This document shows positions 31,846-35,854 of a stretch of DNA of 35,854 nucleotides, one piece after another (position 1 is the stretch's first letter; each line of letters begins with the position of its first letter). Source of the DNA: Blautia sp. (GTDB lineage Bacteria > Bacillota > Clostridia > Lachnospirales > Lachnospiraceae); assembly GCA_026169535.1 (NCBI GenBank), contig JAPFCU010000009.1, forward strand, positions 1 through 35,854, read 5' to 3'. The translations under genes and the position numbers were made by a program. The notes below the pieces were generated by a model. The model saw only the letters and a program-made list of their open reading frames with translations, was not told where the DNA came from and made no database searches.

Positions 31846-32582
31846 TGAGATTATTAAAAGCAGAATTTTATAAAATGCGCCGTACATTTTTGTATCCTAT
31901 TCATGTGACTGTTCCTTTTGCTGCCAGTGTTCTTTTCCTGGCGTGGACCAGGATCAGCGCACAGCTTCAGTTTTCTGTTTTTGTGCAGGCAGTGGGAGTT
32001 GCTTTTCCGGTACTGGCATCTGTGATCTGCGCCGGAAATGTGGATTTGGAGCTTTCCGGTCATCTTCAGGGATTTCTTATGACTACAGGAAAGAGGGAAA
32101 GTTCATTGCTGGCAAAATGGATGAGTCTTGAGATTCTTGCTTTTTTCGCGGTAATGGGTGCTGTGATTTTTTATGGAGCAGGCAACCGTCTGATATTAGG
32201 TGACATGGAAATACCGTTTTCTGTTTTTCTGAAAGCAGGAGTTTTTCTCTGGCTGGGAAGTCTGCCCCTTTATCTGGAGCATTTGTTTCTGAATCTTTGC
32301 TTTTCAAAAGCAGTGTCACTGGCTGTTTCCATAGGGCAGCTTCTGATCTCCGCGTTGTTTCTGACAGGACTTGGTCAGGGAAAATGGCAGTATGTTCCAA
32401 GCTCCTGGAGTTCTCGTGGAGCCTCGCTGTATCTTGCTGAAAAATTTAACAGAAGAGCGGCACTTGGAGCTGCCAGTACAGATCTGAGAGATATCTCCAC
32501 CTGTATCTTGCTGGGAGTGATCCTTTGTGTCATAATCTTTATATGGTTTCATTTTTATGAAGGAAGACAGGATAATGATTAG
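31845..32582 (+). CDS. ABC-2 permease, LanG/MutG-like
   Basis: Second membrane subunit of the exporter. The 245-residue protein begins MRLLKAEFYKMRRTFLYPIH, the same type of N-terminal leader as its neighbour, and has about six hydrophobic segments. The ATG at 31845 overlaps the previous stop (TAATG) and is preceded by CAGGTGG; an in-frame ATG at 31785 would overlap the first permease by 60 bases and is rejected. The two permeases are similar in length and plan but clearly distinct in sequence, as in LanE/LanG pairs. Confidence 0.84.
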   Translation: MRLLKAEFYKMRRTFLYPIHVTVPFAASVLFLAWTRISAQLQFSVFVQAVGVAFPVLASVICAGNVDLELSGHLQGFLMTTGKRESSLLAKWMSLEILAFFAVMGAVIFYGAGNRLILGDMEIPFSVFLKAGVFLWLGSLPLYLEHLFLNLCFSKAVSLAVSIGQLLISALFLTGLGQGKWQYVPSSWSSRGASLYLAEKFNRRAALGAASTDLRDISTCILLGVILCVIIFIWFHFYEGRQDND

Positions 32583-32593
32583 GAGGAAAATAT

Positions 32594-33253
32594 ATGTGCA
32601 GGATTCTGGCTGTTGATGATGATAAGGGTATTTTGGCAGTGATCCGTAAAGCACTGGAAAAGGAAGGTTATCTGGTAGATACACTGGATGATCCGGAAAA
32701 AATAGATCCGGAGAGACTAAGCGGCTATCAGCTGATCCTTCTGGATGTTATGATGCCGGGAACAGATGGATTTACAATCTGCCGGAGGATACGGGAACAG
32801 GTGGACTGCCCCATACTTTTTGTAACGGCAAAAACAGAAGAAGGTGATCTGATCACCGGTTTTGGACTTGGAGCAGACGATTATATCAGAAAACCCTTTG
32901 GTCTGGGAGAACTGAGAGCAAGGGTAGCGGCTCATCTTCGCCGGGAAAATCGGGAAAAAAAACACCGGATTACATTGGGAGATCTGGAATTTTCTCTGCA
33001 GGCAAAAGAAATTTACTGTCAGGGAAAGCAGATTCCGCTGACAAAAAGTGAATACTCTATCTGTGAATATCTTGCTTTGAACAGGGGGCAGGTGTTTTCT
33101 AAAGAGAGAATTTATGAACATGTTTTTGGTTATGATGGAGAAAGTGACAGCTCTGCTATTACGGAACACATAAAAAATATCCGGGCTAAGCTTCAGAAGG
33201 TGGGAGTGTCGCCTGTAGAAACAGTATGGGGGATCGGATATAAATGGAAGTAA
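32594..33253 (+). CDS. OmpR/PhoB-family response regulator
   Basis: Transcription factor controlled by phosphorylation. The 219-residue protein has a receiver domain (1-115) with the acidic pocket D8-D10, phospho-acceptor Asp51 (ILLDVMMPG), Thr78 and Lys100 (RKPF), followed by a winged-helix domain (about 125-219; LTKSEYSICEYLALNRGQVFS core and VWGIGYKW end). AGGAGGAAA lies at good spacing after the permease gene. It overlaps the kinase gene by 10 bases. It most likely activates the upstream exporter genes; the 11-base-period repeat at 30250-30270 is a candidate site (inference). Confidence 0.95.
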   Translation: MCRILAVDDDKGILAVIRKALEKEGYLVDTLDDPEKIDPERLSGYQLILLDVMMPGTDGFTICRRIREQVDCPILFVTAKTEEGDLITGFGLGADDYIRKPFGLGELRARVAAHLRRENREKKHRITLGDLEFSLQAKEIYCQGKQIPLTKSEYSICEYLALNRGQVFSKERIYEHVFGYDGESDSSAITEHIKNIRAKLQKVGVSPVETVWGIGYKWK

Positions 33254-34731
33254 AAAACAGTAAAAAAACAAAGCTGACAGGTCTGTTTGGAAAATATATC
33301 CTGGGTTTTACAGCTATTGTGATTCTGCTTGCATTTTTTTGTTTTTTTGTAATGATTGGAACTGTCACGATGATTGGCGGTCTTTTGCTTCCGGCTAATC
33401 ATGCAGAGCAGGCTCTGGCAGAAAACGGTGATAAGATCCGAAATGCGGATATGGTGACAGAAGATTTGATACCGGCGGGAACTTTTTATGGGGTTTTTTC
33501 TGCAGATGGAAAATTTCTTTATGGGAATTTTGCCGAGAAAGAAGAAAAAACTGCATGGCAAAAGTACCGTAAAGACAATAAATATGCAGAAGGAAAAGGA
33601 TATTACTGTTTCTTCAGGAGAAAAAACGGAGAAGTTTGTATTACAAAATATTTTGTAGAAGTCCGTTATGCAAATGAAAAGTGGAATCAGATACTGCCGC
33701 CGGCGGAACAGCTTACCACCTGGTTTACCATAGGACTGTTTGTTATTCTGACAGTTGCAAGCGGTTTTGCCCTGTCCAGATGTTTTGCCCGAAGGATGAG
33801 AAGGCAGCTGGAGGGACTTTGTGAAGCAACGGAAAAAATCGCTGCCAGTGATCTGGAATTTGAGAGCCGTCCGTCAGATATCCAGGAGATTGGAGATGTC
33901 ATGATGTCTCTGGAAAAAATGAAAGCTGCGCTGAAGGATTCTCTTCAGCAGCAGTGGGAATCTGAGCAGCAGAAAAATCGACAGATTTCTGCCCTGGCAC
34001 ACGATATCAAAACGCCTTTGACGGTAGTCCGGGGAAATGCAGAGCTTCTTGCAGAGGGAGAGCTCAAAGAAGAGGATCAGGAATGTGTTCTGGAGATTCT
34101 GAAAAATGCAGCATATATGGAGCAGTATCTGGACTCCATGCGTCAGGTTCTGAGAGGAAGGGAACAAGAAGAACCCCATAAGATGGTGAGTGCAGAAAAA
34201 TTGACTTATAAACTTTTGGAAGAAGCAGAGGCTATTGGGACAGCAGAGAAAATTCCGGTGATCATGGGAAGGGAACATACAGGCAAAAGAAAAGATAAGG
34301 ATTTCTCCCGACTTCTGGAGGATGAAACGGAAAATACAGATGAAATCCTCTGTTGCATGGATGAGGTGATGCGGGCATGGAAAAATATTCTCGGAAACGC
34401 TCTGGAACATACAGATCCTGCTCAGGGAATCCAGATAGAAATCGGTACAGAAAAGGTATCAGATAATCAGGATTCTCTCAGAAAATATCTTGTAGCTTCG
34501 GTCCGGGATTATGGATCAGGTTTTTCGGATCAGGCACTTATTTATGGATCAGAACCGTTTTTCAGCGGAGATGACAGTCGTCATGACCGGAAACATCAGG
34601 GGTTAGGGCTGTCTATAGCAGATACTTTTATGAAGAAGCAGGGAGGATTTCTAAAATATGGAAATTCAGTAGATGGAGATGGGGCAGAGGTTTCTCTTTG
34701 GATCAAAATAGCAGACGAAAAAATTAACTGA
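33244..34731 (+). CDS. Membrane sensor histidine kinase
   Basis: Partner of the preceding response regulator. The 495-residue protein has a membrane helix at about 19-49, an extracellular sensor region of about 110 residues, a second helix at about 160-178, a HAMP linker (about 180-232), the HisKA dimer domain with phospho-acceptor His253 (ALAHDIKTPL), and an ATPase domain with the N box (KNILGNALEH), VRDYGSGFS and HQGLGLSIA. A charged linker rich in Lys, Asp and Glu sits between the dimer and ATPase domains (about 335-375). The sensor region is too long for the intramembrane-sensing BceS type, so direct peptide sensing as in CprK or NsrK-like kinases is possible (inference). Confidence 0.93.
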   Translation: MEVKNSKKTKLTGLFGKYILGFTAIVILLAFFCFFVMIGTVTMIGGLLLPANHAEQALAENGDKIRNADMVTEDLIPAGTFYGVFSADGKFLYGNFAEKEEKTAWQKYRKDNKYAEGKGYYCFFRRKNGEVCITKYFVEVRYANEKWNQILPPAEQLTTWFTIGLFVILTVASGFALSRCFARRMRRQLEGLCEATEKIAASDLEFESRPSDIQEIGDVMMSLEKMKAALKDSLQQQWESEQQKNRQISALAHDIKTPLTVVRGNAELLAEGELKEEDQECVLEILKNAAYMEQYLDSMRQVLRGREQEEPHKMVSAEKLTYKLLEEAEAIGTAEKIPVIMGREHTGKRKDKDFSRLLEDETENTDEILCCMDEVMRAWKNILGNALEHTDPAQGIQIEIGTEKVSDNQDSLRKYLVASVRDYGSGFSDQALIYGSEPFFSGDDSRHDRKHQGLGLSIADTFMKKQGGFLKYGNSVDGDGAEVSLWIKIADEKIN

Positions 34732-34814
34732 ATATAATCTGATATTATAAAAATATTTAAGATATATACAAAGCAAACTGGATAAAAACATTTTTTTTGG
34801 TTAATCTTTTTCTT

Positions 34815-34844
34815 TTGACAGGATTATAATAAGAACTGTAAAAA
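34815..34844 (+). promoter_or_regulatory. Possible promoter of the L25 gene
   Basis: Perfect TTGACA (34815-34820) with an 18-base spacer to a weak TAAAAA (34839-34844). A TATAAT (34825-34830) lies too close to be its -10. The 191-base gap shows no kinase terminator and no other gene. Confidence 0.4.
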
Positions 34845-34922
34845 GTAAACATTACTTAACAAAACCTACTTTATTTAAAGTTGAAGGCTGCTAAGCAATC
34901 AGATTTTTGGAGGAAAAGATAA

Positions 34923-35504
34923 ATGAATACTTTAAAAGCTGAAAAGCGAAGCATGGATGTCAAAGCAAAGAGATTAAGAAGAGAAGGATATGTAACAGGA
35001 AATCTGTTTGGACGTGAAATCGAAGGCTCCATTCCTGTAAAGATGCATAAGCCAGATGTAGAACGTCTTTTGAAAACAAACAATAAAGGAAGTCAGATTC
35101 TTCTGGATGTAGATGGCCAGAAGTATGATGTACTGATTAAAGAGGTTGATTTTAACCCGATGGCCGGAAGAGTAGATGAGTTGGATTTTCAGGCACTGGT
35201 AAGTAATGAAAAGGTTCATTCTGTTGCTGAGATAGTTCTGGTAAATCATGATAAGATACAGACAGGTGTACTCCAGGAGAATCTAACGGAAATTGCTTAT
35301 AGGGCATATCCGTCATCTCTGGTAGACAAAGTCAAGGTTGATGTAGGAGAAATGAAAATCGGCGATGTGATTTATGTAAAAGATCTTCCAATTGCAGAGG
35401 ATAAAGACATTGACCTGAAGACAGATCCGGAGTCAGTTGTGGTGATGCTGAATGCGGTTCACAGTAAAGGAGTTCCGGAATCGGAAGAAGATACAGAAGA
35501 ATAA
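34923..35504 (+). CDS. rplY: 50S ribosomal protein L25 / general stress protein Ctc
   Basis: Binds 5S rRNA in the large ribosomal subunit; the long form is called Ctc or TL5 and is a general stress protein in Bacillus. The 193-residue protein has the N-terminal L25 domain (about 1-90, with RREGYVTGNLFGREIEGSIPV and VLIKEVDFNP) and the C-terminal beta domain (about 95-180), ending in an acidic tail (ESEEDTEE). TTGGAGGAAA lies at good spacing. It is a single-gene unit with a strong terminator. Confidence 0.94.
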   Translation: MNTLKAEKRSMDVKAKRLRREGYVTGNLFGREIEGSIPVKMHKPDVERLLKTNNKGSQILLDVDGQKYDVLIKEVDFNPMAGRVDELDFQALVSNEKVHSVAEIVLVNHDKIQTGVLQENLTEIAYRAYPSSLVDKVKVDVGEMKIGDVIYVKDLPIAEDKDIDLKTDPESVVVMLNAVHSKGVPESEEDTEE

Positions 35505-35529
35505 AAACAGAATAAAACATAGAAAAGCA

Positions 35530-35558
35530 CCCGGAGATTTTAAAATCTCCGGGATTTT
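35530..35558 (+). terminator. Terminator of the L25 gene
   Basis: Perfect palindrome of 24 bases, CCCGGAGATTTT / AAAATCTCCGGG, followed by ATTTTTATT. The inner T-A pairs will open to form the loop. Confidence 0.88.
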
Positions 35559-35642
35559 TATTGTATAGGAGAAATAATTATCAGTAGAAATTAGTCTGTC
35601 TATCGGTCTTATTTGTTATTTTAGTAAATTTTTCAGACATTA

Positions 35643-35671
35643 TTGACAAGTCTTCAAGCTGGTGTTATTAT
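35643..35671 (+). promoter_or_regulatory. Promoter of the RpiB/LacAB-type gene
   Basis: Consensus TTGACA (35643-35648), a 17-base spacer and TATTAT (35666-35671) with a TGT extended -10, about 50 bases ahead of the start. Confidence 0.75.
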
Positions 35672-35685
35672 AAAAATATAAATCG

Positions 35686-35706
35686 TATCCAATATCCAAT
35701 ATCCAA
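35686..35706 (+). repeat. Triple tandem TATCCAA in an mRNA leader
   Basis: Three perfect head-to-tail copies of TATCCAA (35686-35692, 35693-35699, 35700-35706), placed between the promoter and the AAAGGAGGG ribosome site of the next gene. Confidence 0.9.
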
Positions 35707-35721
35707 AAGGAGGGAGAAATT

Positions 35722-35854
35722 ATGAAAATTGCAATTGGCTGTGATCCAAACGCAGAGGAAGAAAAGGAAGAACTGATTCAGTACATTAAAAAGAAAGGCT
35801 ATGGAGAAGTTACAGATTTTGGAAGTAAGGATCCTATTTATGCGCATACGGCTA
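35722..35854 (+). CDS. RpiB/LacA/LacB-family sugar-phosphate isomerase, 3' truncated by window edge
   Basis: N-terminus of a ribose-5-phosphate isomerase B or galactose-6-phosphate isomerase type protein, which interconverts aldose and ketose sugar phosphates. Only the first 44 residues are inside the window. They show the family's opening strand and loop, KIAIGCDPNAEEEKEEL, then EVTDFGS. The usual D-H-x-G/A segment that follows the first Asp is replaced by D-P-N-A, as in divergent members of this family. AAAGGAGGG lies at good spacing. The subfamily cannot be decided from the fragment. Confidence 0.7.
   Translation, partial: MKIAIGCDPNAEEEKEELIQYIKKKGYGEVTDFGSKDPIYAHTA

Noticed and set aside
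1-35854. CRISPR arrays, transposons, phage genes or integrase sites
   Set aside because: No regularly spaced repeats, transposase or integrase motifs, or terminal inverted repeats were seen.

Overview
This 35.9 kb window looks like chromosomal DNA of a low-to-moderate GC Gram-positive anaerobe, most probably a gut Lachnospiraceae (Blautia-like). The evidence is strong AGGAGG ribosome sites before nearly every gene, a tig-clpP-clpX-lon-engB run, an ECF module followed by truA, a CUT1-type sugar ATPase, many glycan genes and no outer-membrane genes. The genus is an inference. Coding density is high, and no gap between genes exceeds about 265 bases. I saw no transposase, phage gene, CRISPR array or rRNA.

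Layout. (1) 1-5.2 kb: the 3' part of a GH13 alpha-glucosidase; a pduL-type phosphotransacylase behind a promoter covered by two dyads; then, on the minus strand, a lone MsmK-type ABC ATPase, a DUF89 protein and an AraC regulator. (2) 5.2-13.1 kb: a catabolic locus divergent from the AraC gene. It holds a DapA-family aldolase, a PfkB-fold protein without the catalytic Asp, a complete TRAP transporter (dctP, hairpin, dctQ, dctM), a YhcH/DUF386 protein and a cytoplasmic GH78-like glycoside hydrolase. (3) 13.1-15.8 kb: an orphan NMT1/THI5-like binding protein and malQ. (4) 15.8-18.5 kb: tRNA-Gly(CCC), proC, a small basic ORF under a dyad-bearing promoter, a CYTH protein (minus strand) and a DJ-1/PfpI protein. 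(5) 18.7-29.4 kb: tig, clpP, clpX, lon and engB, then ecfA1-ecfA2-ecfT-truA with overlapping ends, then a cation diffusion facilitator with a Mn-type metal-site pattern. (6) 29.5-34.7 kb: a DUF3786 protein (minus strand), then a LanFEG/CprABC-like peptide-resistance ABC exporter with its own response regulator and sensor kinase. (7) 34.9 kb to the end: ribosomal protein L25/Ctc and the 5' end of an RpiB/LacAB-type isomerase gene behind a triple TATCCAA repeat.

How it fits together. The first half is carbohydrate acquisition: GH13 and MalQ handle alpha-glucans, MsmK would power sugar importers encoded elsewhere, and the AraC-TRAP-aldolase-GH78 locus looks like an import and breakdown pathway for an acidic (carboxylate-bearing) sugar or glycoside. 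The second half is housekeeping proteostasis, vitamin-transport energizing, metal export and antimicrobial-peptide defence. The best candidate for something undescribed is the 5.2-13.0 kb locus, because of its combination of genes, its apparent pseudokinase and its internal hairpins.
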